Assembly (NCBI RefSeq): GCF_001941625.1
Contig: NZ_CP016076.1
Coordinates: 4,676,249-4,740,248, forward strand
Length of the DNA: 64,000 bases
Direction: 5' to 3'
DNA from: Actinoalloteichus fjordicus
GTDB taxonomy: Bacteria; Actinomycetota; Actinomycetes; Mycobacteriales; Pseudonocardiaceae
In this document: piece after piece, positions 23,717 through 34,100 of the stretch
Layout: each line of letters opens with the position of its first letter
Numbering within the stretch: the stretch's first letter is position 1
The notes under the pieces: model-generated
What the model saw: only the letters and a program-made list of their open reading frames with translations
Database searches by the model: none
Told to the model about the DNA's origin: nothing
Program-made: the position numbers and the translations under genes

Positions 23717-26113
23717 ATGGCCGACACGACGCCACCCCGACGAACCGACGAGGACGAGTTCGTCATCCCCCGTAGCTGGTATTCGATCCCCCGTGGCTGG
23801 CAACCGCCGATCACTCCTCGCCGGGGCGGCGAGCCGCGTGCCGTCACGGTCGACGCCGACGCGTCGGCCGACCTCAGCCTGCGCATCACGAGGGCGGGGA
23901 GGCTCCTGGATGTGGCGCTGAGCGAGCCGGGAAGCCCCGGCGAACTCGTCGAAGCAGCCCGCGCGACGCTCGCGGGACGGGCCACGCCGCTGGGCGCTGC
24001 GGTCGTGGCCGCTGTGGTGACCAGGTTCAGCATCCACGGAACACGGGGCGCCTACGCCGAGATCGCCGATGCCTGGACCCAGGAACACGGGATCGTCTTC
24101 GCCGCCGAGGCCGCCTGTCTGCTGGCCCGCATCGCCGTCAGCGACGAGGGTGTGCCGCTCCGGCTCCGCACGGCCTCCTCGGAGCCTGCCGAAGTGGAGG
24201 CAGCCGTGGACGACGCGCGGTCGGTCCTGCCTGTCCTGGTGCGGATGCGTGCACTGCTGGCCGGTGCCGAGGACGGGGACTATGCGAAGGTCGTCGAGAC
24301 GCTGTCCGTGCTCCGGCAGGAGGAGGCGGCCCGCGTCCTCGTCTCCTTTCTCGTGCCGACCCTGCTCGACTGGGTCGACGCAGACTGCGCGGCGAGCGCG
24401 ACCTCGTGGTGGCCGCTGCTGATTCGCGCGGTCTCGACCAAGGAGCAGCTCACCACGCTGGCAGCCCGCGTCGACCCCGCCATGCTGTTGAGTGACAGGA
24501 GCAGCCTCTTCACCGTCGTCTCCGCCGTCGGGCCTGCCGCGGCCTCGGTGATCGCGGCGGCATTCGACAGCGGCCGCCGACTGGACCAGCCCGACCGACA
24601 GCGGCTCGTCGACACGCTGGCGCTCCTGCCCTCCGACGAGGCATTCGATCTGATCTTCGCGCGCGGAGACCAGCGCCGGACGCACCCTGCGCTGTCCGCG
24701 ATGATGCGGCGGTTCCCGGCACGCGCGGTGCGGCGTCTCGCCGCTGCGGCGACGGGCGAGTCGACGAGGGCGGGCGACGCCACGAGGCTCCTCCGACGAC
24801 ATGTCGTGACGGCGCGGTCCGTCGTCGAGTCGGTGCTGCCGGAACTGCCTGCCGCCGGCCGTGCTCTGGTCGAGTCCGTCATCGCGGCCGTCGCGGCGGC
24901 GGAAGCCGCCCGTCCGGCGGCCGCGCCGGACTCTGCGCTGCCCGATCTGCTCATTGATCCGCCGTGGCGCCGACAGCGCGACGCCGTGGCACCGGTGGTG
25001 CAGGTGAGCCTGACATCTCCTGCGCCCGCCGTCTCCTGGGCCGACGGCGAGCAGCAGGAGTGGGCGGCCACACCCCTGCCTGCGGACGAGCGACGGTGGC
25101 CGCCCGACACCGACTGGGCTCGCGAGATCGAGACGCTACGGGCCGGGAGACTCGACCGCAGCGAGGTGGCAGCCTTCTTCGTCCAGGCGCCACGGGAACA
25201 GGTGGCGCCGCTCCTGCCGCGCTGGGACTTTCGGTGGCGGATACGAATCGGCACGCTGCGTCTGCTCGCCGCCGCATACGGCCCGGCCGCCACCACGCAT
25301 GTCGTCCACCACGCCCGAGGGCGGCCGGACTTCGACTCCGGTCTGCTCCTCCTGCCCTTCGTCAGCGGGCAGGCGGCCGAGCTGGTGGCGGCCTGGCTGT
25401 CCCGCACCGAGATGCGCCCCCATGCCCTGACCTGGCTTGATCGGCACGGAGCGGCCGCCGTCCTCGCGCTGGTGCCCGCCGCACTCGGCCCGGCAGGCAC
25501 CCCACGCCGCCAAGCCGAGCAGGCGTTGCGCATCGCCGCCGCCGGACGGATCGAGGAGTCCGTCACGATGGTCGAGGCCGAGTTCGGCGCGCAGGCGGCC
25601 TCGGCGGTGCGCACGCTCATGGAGATCAGCCCCCTAGACGACCTGCCCGACTGGCTGCCTGCTCTCCCCGGCTGGCTGCACCTGCCGTTGCTGCCCCCGA
25701 TCCTGCTGCGCGGGCGGGCCGATGCCCTCCCCGCGTCGGCGGTCGAGCACGTGCTGACCATGCTGGCGATGTCGCACTTCGGCTGGATCTATCCCGGTGT
25801 GGAGGAGATCCGCCGAACCTGCGATCCCGTCTCGCTCGCCGAGTTCGGCTGGGCGGTCTTCCTGGAGTGGCAGCGCACTACGCAGCCAGGGGAGGGGAGC
25901 TGGGTGCTCCCCGCGCTGGGTGCGATCGGCGATGACGAGACGGTGCGGCAGCTCGCGCCGCTGATCCGCGAGTGGCCCGGCGACGGCTGGCACCTCAGGG
26001 CGGTGGACGGCGTGAACGTGCTGGCGGGCATCGGCACCGACCTGGCGCTGCTGCACCTGCACTCGCTGTCGCAACGGCTGCTGTTCGCGAAGCCACGCGG
26101 CGGAACGGACTGA
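23717..26113 (+). CDS. DUF4132-family paralog 1, lacking the DUF4132 domain
   Basis: A 798-residue soluble helical-repeat-like protein. It aligns by eye with the gene at 26713 from end to end (DEFVIPRSWYSI / DTFVVPDSWHASI at the start; WADGEQQEWAATPLP; HALTWLDRHGAAAVLALVPA; VDGVNVLAGIGTDLALLHLH near the end). It stops at the point where paralog 2 continues into the DUF4132 domain, so it is a natural C-terminal truncation or a split product. GAGGAG lies 4 bp before the ATG. A 7-bp hairpin (26131-26137 with 26157-26163) follows the stop. It could act as a regulatory or decoy version of the full-length partners. The molecular role of the family is unknown. Confidence 0.8.
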   Translation: MADTTPPRRTDEDEFVIPRSWYSIPRGWQPPITPRRGGEPRAVTVDADASADLSLRITRAGRLLDVALSEPGSPGELVEAARATLAGRATPLGAAVVAAVVTRFSIHGTRGAYAEIADAWTQEHGIVFAAEAACLLARIAVSDEGVPLRLRTASSEPAEVEAAVDDARSVLPVLVRMRALLAGAEDGDYAKVVETLSVLRQEEAARVLVSFLVPTLLDWVDADCAASATSWWPLLIRAVSTKEQLTTLAARVDPAMLLSDRSSLFTVVSAVGPAAASVIAAAFDSGRRLDQPDRQRLVDTLALLPSDEAFDLIFARGDQRRTHPALSAMMRRFPARAVRRLAAAATGESTRAGDATRLLRRHVVTARSVVESVLPELPAAGRALVESVIAAVAAAEAARPAAAPDSALPDLLIDPPWRRQRDAVAPVVQVSLTSPAPAVSWADGEQQEWAATPLPADERRWPPDTDWAREIETLRAGRLDRSEVAAFFVQAPREQVAPLLPRWDFRWRIRIGTLRLLAAAYGPAATTHVVHHARGRPDFDSGLLLLPFVSGQAAELVAAWLSRTEMRPHALTWLDRHGAAAVLALVPAALGPAGTPRRQAEQALRIAAAGRIEESVTMVEAEFGAQAASAVRTLMEISPLDDLPDWLPALPGWLHLPLLPPILLRGRADALPASAVEHVLTMLAMSHFGWIYPGVEEIRRTCDPVSLAEFGWAVFLEWQRTTQPGEGSWVLPALGAIGDDETVRQLAPLIREWPGDGWHLRAVDGVNVLAGIGTDLALLHLHSLSQRLLFAKPRGGTD

Positions 26114-26712
26114 CGAGCGTGGACAGCGTGCGGGCGCCAGGACGGAGCAGCGATCAGCGCCCGGTGCTCGGCCGATCACGCACTGGCTGCGCACCCCGGC
26201 AACGGGTTCGGCCCCGGCCACGGCTCTCGCTGCCACCGTCGGCGTCAACGGGGCGCTCGTCGGCGTTCGTCCCCGCCGGACAGACTGCCCGACACGTCAC
26301 CGCGTGAGTCCGGTGCTCACGACGGATCCGTCGCCTCGGCCTGCCGCGCCCGAGCAGCCGCTCCGGCTCGACTCGATCGAGCCCGTCGCCCACGCCCGGA
26401 CGCATGGCCGCGATGACGGAGACTCGACCGTCACCGGTTCGTGTCACAGCACTCTTCTAACCTTCACGACGACTCACCGGCTTCGGCGACCACCGACATG
26501 CCCCGTATGACGGCGAATGCCCCCAAGAGTCTGTCGTTGGTCCCGCTGGAGTCGTGAGCGGGGATCGGCGTGGCTGAGCTGCCAGGCGACAGGAGCGAGC
26601 CATGACTCCCGTCATGGCGACCGACGACGACGCCGCAGATCGCCGCGCCTGCCCCGCGCAGCTCCGACAGCAGGGACCGAAGACGGGCTCCGTAGACCAC
26701 TAAGGAGCGGCA
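26114..26712. other. Intergenic, 599 bp, no DUF4132 remnant seen
   Basis: I looked here for a decayed DUF4132 C-terminus belonging to paralog 1 and found none. GTGTC-N12-TAACCT (26441-26463) is the shared promoter-like pattern. Confidence 0.5.
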
Positions 26713-29700
26713 ATGCCCGAGACGGCTCTCGCGCAGCCGGACGACGACACGTTCGTCGTACCCGATTCCTGGCACGCGTCGATCGATCCGCGTCGCGGCG
26801 CCGTGCATCGTGCCGCCGAGGTCGATCCGCGCAGTGCCGAGCAGGCCCGCGGGCTGATCGAACGAGCGAGCAGCAAACTGGCGACCACGCTCGACGATCC
26901 GAGAAGCCCTGCCGACCTCGTTGCGGCGGCCCGCGCGGCGCTGGCGGGAGAGCCGACCCCGTTGGGCGTCGCCACCGTCGCGGCCGTGGTGAGCAAGCCC
27001 GAGACCTACATTCTGGGCACCACCGCCGACGCCGCGTTCGCCGATGCCTGGACCCACGAGCACGGCATCGTCTTCGCCGCCGAGGCGGCGTGCCTGCTGG
27101 CCTGCATCGTGGTCGGGGGCGGCGGTCCGCGGCGGGAACCCCTCTACCTCAAGGGGATCTCCTTCTCGATGACGGCGGAGGAGGCGGAGCACAGCGTGTG
27201 GCGGAGCGTGTCATCCGCCCTACCCGTCCTGGCGCGGGTGCGCGCGTTACTCGCCAGTGCCGATGAGCGGGACTACGAGACGGCGACCGAGACGCTGTCC
27301 ACACTGCGCCGCGACTTCCCCGGCCGCGACACCACCGCCTATCTTCTGCCGACCCGAACCGACTGGGTCGACGAGGCCTGCGCGGCGACCACCCGGTCGG
27401 AATGGAAGCTGCTGATCCGATCGGTCTCCACCGAGCAGCAGCTGACCACGCTGGCCGCCCGCTACGCCCCGGCCATGCTGCTGAGAGACGAGGTCGACCT
27501 CACGACCGTCGTCGCCACGGTCGGGTCAACGGCGACCCCGGTGCTCGCGGCAGCCCTGGCGAGTGACAGCAGGCAGACCGAGAAGGAACGGGAGCGCCTC
27601 GTCGAGGCGGTGGCACTCCTGCCCACGGATCAGGCCTTCGATCTGGTGGCGCTGCTGGGCGAGCGGCACAAGCCGCATCCCCGGCTGCGCCCGATGATCC
27701 GCCGAGCGCCTGCCCGCGCGCTGCGCAGGCTCGCTGCGATGGCGACGACGAGCGAGTCGCCGAAGGCGGACATCGCCGAAGAGCTGCTGCGACGACATGT
27801 CGTGACGACGGGGTCCGTCGTCGACGCGATGCTCCCCGAGCTGCCCGCCGCGAGCCGCGCCCTTGTCGAGTCCATCCTCGCGACGACCGCGCCCCGACCG
27901 GCGGTCGCACCCGACTCGGCGCTGCCCACCCTGCTCGTCGACCCCCCGTGGCACCGACGACGCACCACCGATGCACCGGTGGTGCTGAAGAATCTGACAC
28001 CGCCCGACCCCGTCGTGTCCTGGGCCGACGGCGAGCAGCAGGCGTGGGCGGCGACCCCGTTGCCGCCAGGAGAACGACGCTGGGACCCCGACACCGACTG
28101 GCCCCACGAGGTCAGGCAGCTGCGGACCGGGCGACTCCGTTCCGATCAGGAGGCGGCCTTCTTCGTTCAGGCGCCCCTGGAACTGGCGGCCCCGCTGCTG
28201 CCGCGCTGGCACTTCTCCAGACGGCTGCCAATCGACATGGTGCGGCTGCTCGCGGCCAGATTCGGGCAGGCCGCCGTCGGGCACGTCGTCGACGAGATGC
28301 GTGGGCGCTCGGAGTTCGACTCGACGCTGCTGCTGCCCTTCGTCGACGTGCGAGTCGCCGAAGTGGTGGCAGGCTGGCTGCCGCCCCGCACCTCGATGCG
28401 CGCGTTCGCCCTGACCTGGCTGGACCGGCACGGCCTGGACGCCGTTCGTGCCCTGGTTCCCGCCGCTTTCGGCAAGGCGGGGACGAGACGCTCCCATGCG
28501 CAGGAGGCGCTGCGGGTCGCCGCCGCAGCACGGATCGAGGAGGCCGTCACGGCGGTCGAGGCCGAGTTCGGCGGGCGGGCGGCCTCGGCGGTACGCGGGC
28601 TCCTGGAGACCAGTCCGCTGGACGAACTGCCCGACCGGCTGCCCGTGCTCCCCGACTGGCTGGAGCCCGCGCTGCTGCCTCCGATCCTGTTGCGCGGGCA
28701 GGCAGGCGCACTGCCGACCTCGGCGGTCGAGCATGTGGTGACCATGCTGGCGCTGTCCCCGCCGGGCAGGCCGTACGCAGGCGTCGAGGTGGTCCGGCAG
28801 GCCTGTGATCCGGAGTCGCTCGCGGAGTTCGGCTGGCAGCTCTTCCGGGAGTGGCGACGAGACGGGATGCAGGCGGCGGACGGCTGGGTGCTCACCGCAC
28901 TCGGCGGGATCGGGACCGACGAGACGGTGCGGCGGCTCACCCCGCTGATCCGGGTGTGGCCCGGCGAGTCGCTCCATCACCGGGCGGTGGACGGCCTGGA
29001 TGTGTTGGCGGGCATCGGCACCGACCTGGCACTGACGCACCTGCACGCCCTCGCGCAGAAGGTGAAGTTCAAGGGGCTGCGTGCCAAGGCGGAGCTGAAG
29101 ATCGCCGAGGTCGCGGCGGCACGTGGGCTCGGCATCGAGCAGCTCGCCGATCGGCTCGTCCCCGACTGCGGGCTGTCCGCCGACGGCAGCCTGGTCCTCG
29201 ACTACGGCCCCCGGCGGTTCACCGTCGGCTTCGACGAGTCGCTCACCCCGTTCGTCCTCGACGAGAGCGGGAAGCGGCGCAAGTCTTTGCCCAAGCCCGG
29301 TGCCCGCGACGATGCCGAGCTTGCCCCCGCCGCGTACGCCCGGTTCGCGGCGATGAAGAAGGACGTCCGGACCCTGGCCGTGGACCAGCTCCGCAGGCTG
29401 GAGCGCGCGATGGTCGCGGGGCGGCGGTGGAGCACGGCAGAGTTCCACGACCACCTGCTGACCCACCCGCTGGTCTGGCACCTGGTGCGCAGGCTGCTGT
29501 GGCTGATCGAAGAGGGCGGAGCGGTCACCGGATTCTTCCGCGTCGCGGAGGACCGGAGCCTGGCCGACGTCGACGACGAGGCGGTCCTCCTGCCGGCGGG
29601 CGCGACCGTCGGCGTCGCCCATCCGCTGCACCTGGCCACGACCGAGGCCTGGGCCGAGGTGTTCGCCGACTACGAGATCACCCAGCCGTTCCCGCAGCTG

Positions 29701-30093
29701 GGCAGGCCGGTGCATCGGCTGACCGAGGCGGAACGGTCGGCTCGGGAGCTGAGTCGATTCCAGCGGGGGCGTGCCGTGCCGCCCGCCACGATCCTCGGCA
29801 TGGCCTCGCGCGGCTGGGAGCGCGCCGAGCCGCAGGGCAACGGGGAGATGCCCTGGATCTCGCGACCGGTGCCGGGCGGCAGGCGGGTGGTGATCGAACT
29901 CGAACCGGGGCTCTCCGCCGGAGACCCGGGCGCGATGGGCGATCAGACCCTCGAACGGATCTGGTTGACCGAGGGCTCGCCCCAGCACTGGTTCCACGGT
30001 CGGGAGGGCAGCCTGCCGTTCGGGGAACTCGACCCGATCACGGCCTCCGAGCTGGTCACGGAGTTGACGGGCCTCACCGAGGTGCCCGAGTAA
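26713..30093 (+). CDS. DUF4132 domain protein, paralog 2 (YehI/MolR-like)
   Basis: An 1126-residue cytoplasmic protein. The first 780 residues are helical and match paralogs 1 and 3. The region from about 790 (AELKIAEVAAARGLGIEQLA, then DRLVPDCGLSADGSLVLDYG) leads into DUF4132 (about 870-1060), seen as MKKDVRTLAVDQLRRLERAM, HPLVWHLVRRLLWLI, VGVAHPLHL and VFADYEITQPFPQLGRPV. In E. coli the DUF4132 protein YehI is encoded beside yehL, yehM, yehP and yehQ; here too the family precedes homologues of those four. AAGGAG lies 7 bp before the ATG. Function unknown; a substrate or effector subunit of a MoxR-vWA machine is the leading idea. Confidence 0.88.
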   Translation: MPETALAQPDDDTFVVPDSWHASIDPRRGAVHRAAEVDPRSAEQARGLIERASSKLATTLDDPRSPADLVAAARAALAGEPTPLGVATVAAVVSKPETYILGTTADAAFADAWTHEHGIVFAAEAACLLACIVVGGGGPRREPLYLKGISFSMTAEEAEHSVWRSVSSALPVLARVRALLASADERDYETATETLSTLRRDFPGRDTTAYLLPTRTDWVDEACAATTRSEWKLLIRSVSTEQQLTTLAARYAPAMLLRDEVDLTTVVATVGSTATPVLAAALASDSRQTEKERERLVEAVALLPTDQAFDLVALLGERHKPHPRLRPMIRRAPARALRRLAAMATTSESPKADIAEELLRRHVVTTGSVVDAMLPELPAASRALVESILATTAPRPAVAPDSALPTLLVDPPWHRRRTTDAPVVLKNLTPPDPVVSWADGEQQAWAATPLPPGERRWDPDTDWPHEVRQLRTGRLRSDQEAAFFVQAPLELAAPLLPRWHFSRRLPIDMVRLLAARFGQAAVGHVVDEMRGRSEFDSTLLLPFVDVRVAEVVAGWLPPRTSMRAFALTWLDRHGLDAVRALVPAAFGKAGTRRSHAQEALRVAAAARIEEAVTAVEAEFGGRAASAVRGLLETSPLDELPDRLPVLPDWLEPALLPPILLRGQAGALPTSAVEHVVTMLALSPPGRPYAGVEVVRQACDPESLAEFGWQLFREWRRDGMQAADGWVLTALGGIGTDETVRRLTPLIRVWPGESLHHRAVDGLDVLAGIGTDLALTHLHALAQKVKFKGLRAKAELKIAEVAAARGLGIEQLADRLVPDCGLSADGSLVLDYGPRRFTVGFDESLTPFVLDESGKRRKSLPKPGARDDAELAPAAYARFAAMKKDVRTLAVDQLRRLERAMVAGRRWSTAEFHDHLLTHPLVWHLVRRLLWLIEEGGAVTGFFRVAEDRSLADVDDEAVLLPAGATVGVAHPLHLATTEAWAEVFADYEITQPFPQLGRPVHRLTEAERSARELSRFQRGRAVPPATILGMASRGWERAEPQGNGEMPWISRPVPGGRRVVIELEPGLSAGDPGAMGDQTLERIWLTEGSPQHWFHGREGSLPFGELDPITASELVTELTGLTEVPE

Positions 30094-30158
30094 AGGGAGC
30101 GGGTCGGCCTGACGGGGGCCTCGATCAGCCTGATGTCGGCATCGTCCGCGTCCGGCGG

Positions 30159-30977
30159 TCAGGCCGCCGGGGGCGGGCGCACCGGGTGTGCGTCGCGGAT
30201 CGCGCCGTCGGAGTCCACCGTGACCGCCACTCGACGGCGCGTCTGCTCGAAGTCGACCTCGAGAACCAGCCTGCCCGGGGCGCCGTCGCCCGGCCGAGGC
30301 GCGACCATCCCGAAACCTGCGGCACCGAAACCGTCCACATCGGACCTATCGGCGTCGGGATCGGCGACGGTATCTCCTACGTCGAGCGCGCGGAAGACCA
30401 GGTCGACGATCCGATCGGCACCGACACCTGCCTGCTCGAACTCACGGATCTGGTCGGCGTCGAAGCCGTTCCCCGAGCGGGATTCACCGTCCCTGGTCCG
30501 CAGCCAGACGATTCTCCCGTTGCGCAGTCGAGTCATCCGGAGCACGCGCTCGGGGTCGATCGGCGTGCCGTTGCGACGCACCTCCGCGATCCAGCCGGGA
30601 TATCTGGTCTCCGGATCGATCGTCGTCCCGGCAGGCACGGCGGGCGGGGACGGTGCGGGCTCCGTGGACAGGCCCGCGACGGCGGCGGACGACACACCCG
30701 CCTCGCCGATGCCGTGGCCCGCGACGGCCTGGCAGTAACCGTCGATCAGCTCCCGCACCTGGTCTAACAGCAGGTGGGCGGCTCGGAGGTCGTCTCTGGC
30801 CGCGTCGGCGTGCTGCGCGACCTGCTCGACCTGAGGTTGCGTGGAGCCGATGGTGGCGGAGCCGAACAGCGTGGCACCCGCGACGATCGCGGCATCGGCC
30901 TCGGTCGTCGCCTGGAGGGCCTCGGTCAATCGGGCGTGTGCCCGCCGAAGCTGCTCGACGACATCGGCGACCCCCAA
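30159..30977 (-). CDS. Toxin-like protein with N-terminal helical bundle and BECR-like C-terminus
   Basis: A 272-residue protein, or 283 if the ATG at 31010 is used. The TTG at 30977 is preferred because AGGAG lies 7 bp upstream. Residues 1-90 are a helical bundle (VADVVEQLRRAHARLTEAL; STQPQVEQVAQHADAARDDL), a Pro/Ala linker follows, and the last 145 residues form a compact domain (EVRRNGTPIDPERVLRMTRL, NGRIVWLRTRDGES, RRVAVTVDSDGAI). I recognise this two-part layout from actinobacterial putative toxins in which a WXG-like helical N-terminus carries a barnase/EndoU/colicin/RelE-like nuclease end. The histidine those domains usually carry is not evident, so it may be inactive or divergent. It lies antisense between DUF4132 paralogs 2 and 3. 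No immunity gene is seen. Confidence 0.6.
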   Translation of the reverse strand: MGVADVVEQLRRAHARLTEALQATTEADAAIVAGATLFGSATIGSTQPQVEQVAQHADAARDDLRAAHLLLDQVRELIDGYCQAVAGHGIGEAGVSSAAVAGLSTEPAPSPPAVPAGTTIDPETRYPGWIAEVRRNGTPIDPERVLRMTRLRNGRIVWLRTRDGESRSGNGFDADQIREFEQAGVGADRIVDLVFRALDVGDTVADPDADRSDVDGFGAAGFGMVAPRPGDGAPGRLVLEVDFEQTRRRVAVTVDSDGAIRDAHPVRPPPAA

Positions 30978-31183
30978 GTCAGCACTCCTCACTGCTCGCG
31001 CTGCCCCCATGGTGCCGTAGACCCCCTGGTCCACGCCGGCCTTCCGGCCGGTTCGGCACCGTAATCGTGTGATCTCGTTCGTCTCGGCGTGACCATCTCA
31101 GCCCGCGACAGCCCGGTGATGAACCCGAATCGGACGTCACCCGTCTGGGTTAACGTCTCGACATCGTTGACCAAGGAGGACCC

Positions 31184-34100
31184 GTGAGCACCGCTGAGAC
31201 GCCCACACGAGACGACGAGGCCTTCCTCGTCCCCGAGGAATGGGCGACGCGGATCGACCCGCGTCGAGACGGCAGACTTCGGCCGTCGGTGGCACTGGAT
31301 CGGGGCGCACGGGCGAAGGTCAAGCGGCTGCTCACGAAGGCGGAGAACGCCCTGACCACGACACTCGACGCGGCGGGGCAGGGTGACGCCGAGCTGGTGG
31401 CGGCGGCCGTCGGGCAGCGGGCGGGCGAGCCGACCCCGCTGGGCGCGGCGGCCGTGCTGGCGATCGTCGCGACCACTGTGGAGTACAAACGCATCGCGAG
31501 TCTGACCGCGTTCGCCGACGTCTGGACGAAGGATCACGGGGCCGCCTTCGCCGCCGAGGCGGTCGTTGAACTCGCAGGCATCCGGGTGGCATCACGTGAC
31601 CAAGGTCGCGGTTCCTCGTCGTCGTGGGACCTCCGCCGCCGCTGTGCTGACTTCGCGCTCGCGGCTGCCTGGCGGGGCGAGCCAGTGGCACGCCGGGTGC
31701 GGGCGCTGCTGTCCGCGGCCTCCGACGCCGACTACGCGGCGGCTCGAGACGCACTGGCGACACAGCTCGGAACGAAGTCCGACGCAGCCCTCGCCGGGGA
31801 GTGTTCCGACGCCGCCGCGCCTGCGGAGGTTCGGCCGGCGGACTGGATGCGAAGCCTGGTCGCGGCCTATCTGCTTCCGAGCGAGGTGGATCGCGTCACG
31901 GCACTGTGCGCCGCACCGTGGATCGCGGTGGCGCTGCCCACGCAGTGCGGGCTGGTGCTGCGCTCGGTGAGCACGGCGGAGCAGCTCGCGGCGCTGCCGC
32001 TGACGGACCCGGGGGAAGTGAGCGTCCTGCCGATCAGTGCCGAGGACCTCACCACGCTGGCGGAGCAGCTCGGGCCGGGCGTGGTGCCCCTGGCGACGAC
32101 GCTGTTGGACGTCCCGGACAGCACGGGTCCCGACGAGCACGCCCTCCTCGACCTCCTCGCCGGGCTGCCCGGCGACGCGGCGTTCGACGCGGTGGCCGCC
32201 CGGCTCGGCCGCAGGCACGCCTACGCGGCCGCGCTGGCCGCGACGCGCCGAGACCCCGAACGGACCTGGCGGCGGCTGCCCGTGATCGCCGCAGGCGGCC
32301 CGATCGTCATCGACGGCGAGGAACACGACCCGGCGGCAGGCGCGGCCCGCCTGCTGTGGGATCTCGCACCGGCCGAGCACACCTCGGCCGAGGACACGGC
32401 GACGGGCTCGGCGGACCCGTCCCTCCACGAGGCTCGCCGCGCCGCGCTCACCGCCGTGCCTCGGCCTGCGGACCATCGACCGTCTGCCACCGACGCCGAA
32501 CTGCCCGCTCTCCTCGCCGAGCCGCCGTGGCGTCCGGGGGGAACGGCCGTCGAGCCTGCCTGGCTGCCAGTCCATGCGCCTGCCGATCGCGGCCCGATCT
32601 GGCGGCCGGGCGAACGCGAGGAATGGGCCGCGACGGAGACGGGGCCCTCCCCGCTGGGGCCGGACCCGGACTGGGAGGCCCTCATCACGTCCTTCCGCAG
32701 CTATAAGCTCGAGCCCGGCTCGGCCGTCGCGCTGTTCACGGAAGGTCCGATCGAGTTACTGAGCCCACAATTGCGGTGGTTCCGCCCCCAACCGGCCGGG
32801 GTCGACCCGGGGTGGCTGCGGCGACTGGCAGCCCGACACGGGGGCCTCGTGGCCACAGCAGTGCACAGAGGGGCCGAAGCCGCACCGCACACCCACTCGC
32901 CCGCCCTGCTGCCGTATGTCGATGTCCGCACGGTGGGTCATTTCACGAAGATCGCGGCGAGTGGTCCTGCGCTGGCCGAGGCCTACCTGGATCGGCACGG
33001 CACGGTTCTCGTCCCGTTCCTGACGTACCTGGTGACCACCCAGTGGCACTCGGAAGGGCATCCAGCTCGACCTACCGCCATCGAGTGGCTGCGCCGCCTC
33101 GCCGCGCGCACGTCGACGGCCGAGGTCGTGACCCAGGCGCAGGCGTGCGGTGATCAGGCGGCGGCGGCGATCGGCGAGCTGCTGGCCCTGCACCCCCACG
33201 ACGTGCTTCCCCGTCCCGTGCCGGTGATCGGCGGCTGGGTGGACGCCGCGCTGCTACCCCAGATTCTACTGCGCGGCGGAGACCACGCCCTGCCTGTCGA
33301 TCTCGTTCCCGCGCTGCTCGCCTGTGTCGGTTCCGCCGGTCTCCGCCGGGAGTACGCGGGCCTGAAGGTGATCGAGGAGACCTGCGATCCGGCCTCGCTG
33401 ACGCGGTTCACTCTCGCGTTGTTCCAGGACTGGCTCCCGTCCCGCCGATCGTCCGACTCCGGCTGGGTGTTCGCCATGCTCCGGTACTTCGGCGACGACG
33501 AGGCGGCGCGGATGCTCGCCCGCAGGCTCCCGCACTGGGCGAGCTACGGCGAGCCCACCCTGGCCGAGGGCGGATTGAGCGTGCTGTTCCGAATGGGAAG
33601 TGACACCGCGTTGCGGCTGGTCCGAGAGATCGCAGAAGCACCGAAGCCCGCCTCGCTCAAGAGGTCGGCCGGGTTCACGTTGTCGGCGGCGGCACGCGAT
33701 CGAGGTCTGGACACCGAACAGCTCGCCGATCGGCTGGTGCCGGACCTCGGGCTCTCCGAGCAGGGCACCCTGGAGCTGGACTACGGCTCCCGCCGGTTCC
33801 TGGTCGGCTTCGACGAGGCGCTCACGCCGTTCGTCACCAACGCCGACGGCACCGCTCGCAAGTCCCTGCCCACACCGGGCGTGCAGGACGATGCCGAGCT
33901 GGCGGCCGCCGCCCGGCGGCGGTTCACCGAGCTGAAGAAGTCGGTGCGCAAGATCGCCGCCGAGCAGGTGCGACGGCTGGAGTCGGCGATGATCGGCGGG
34001 CGCCGGTGGCGACGGTCGGACTTCGAGGCGCTGATACGGCATCCGGTGCTCGTGCACCTGGTCCGCAGGCTGGTGTGGCTCGTCGAGCGAGACGGCCGGG

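Noticed and set aside
23333-24802. A 489-codon minus-strand frame over DUF4132 paralog 1
   Set aside because: Antisense shadow; low-complexity product and no ribosome binding site.
26114-26712. Remnant of a lost DUF4132 domain after paralog 1
   Set aside because: No similarity to the DUF4132 part of paralogs 2 and 3 in any frame by eye.
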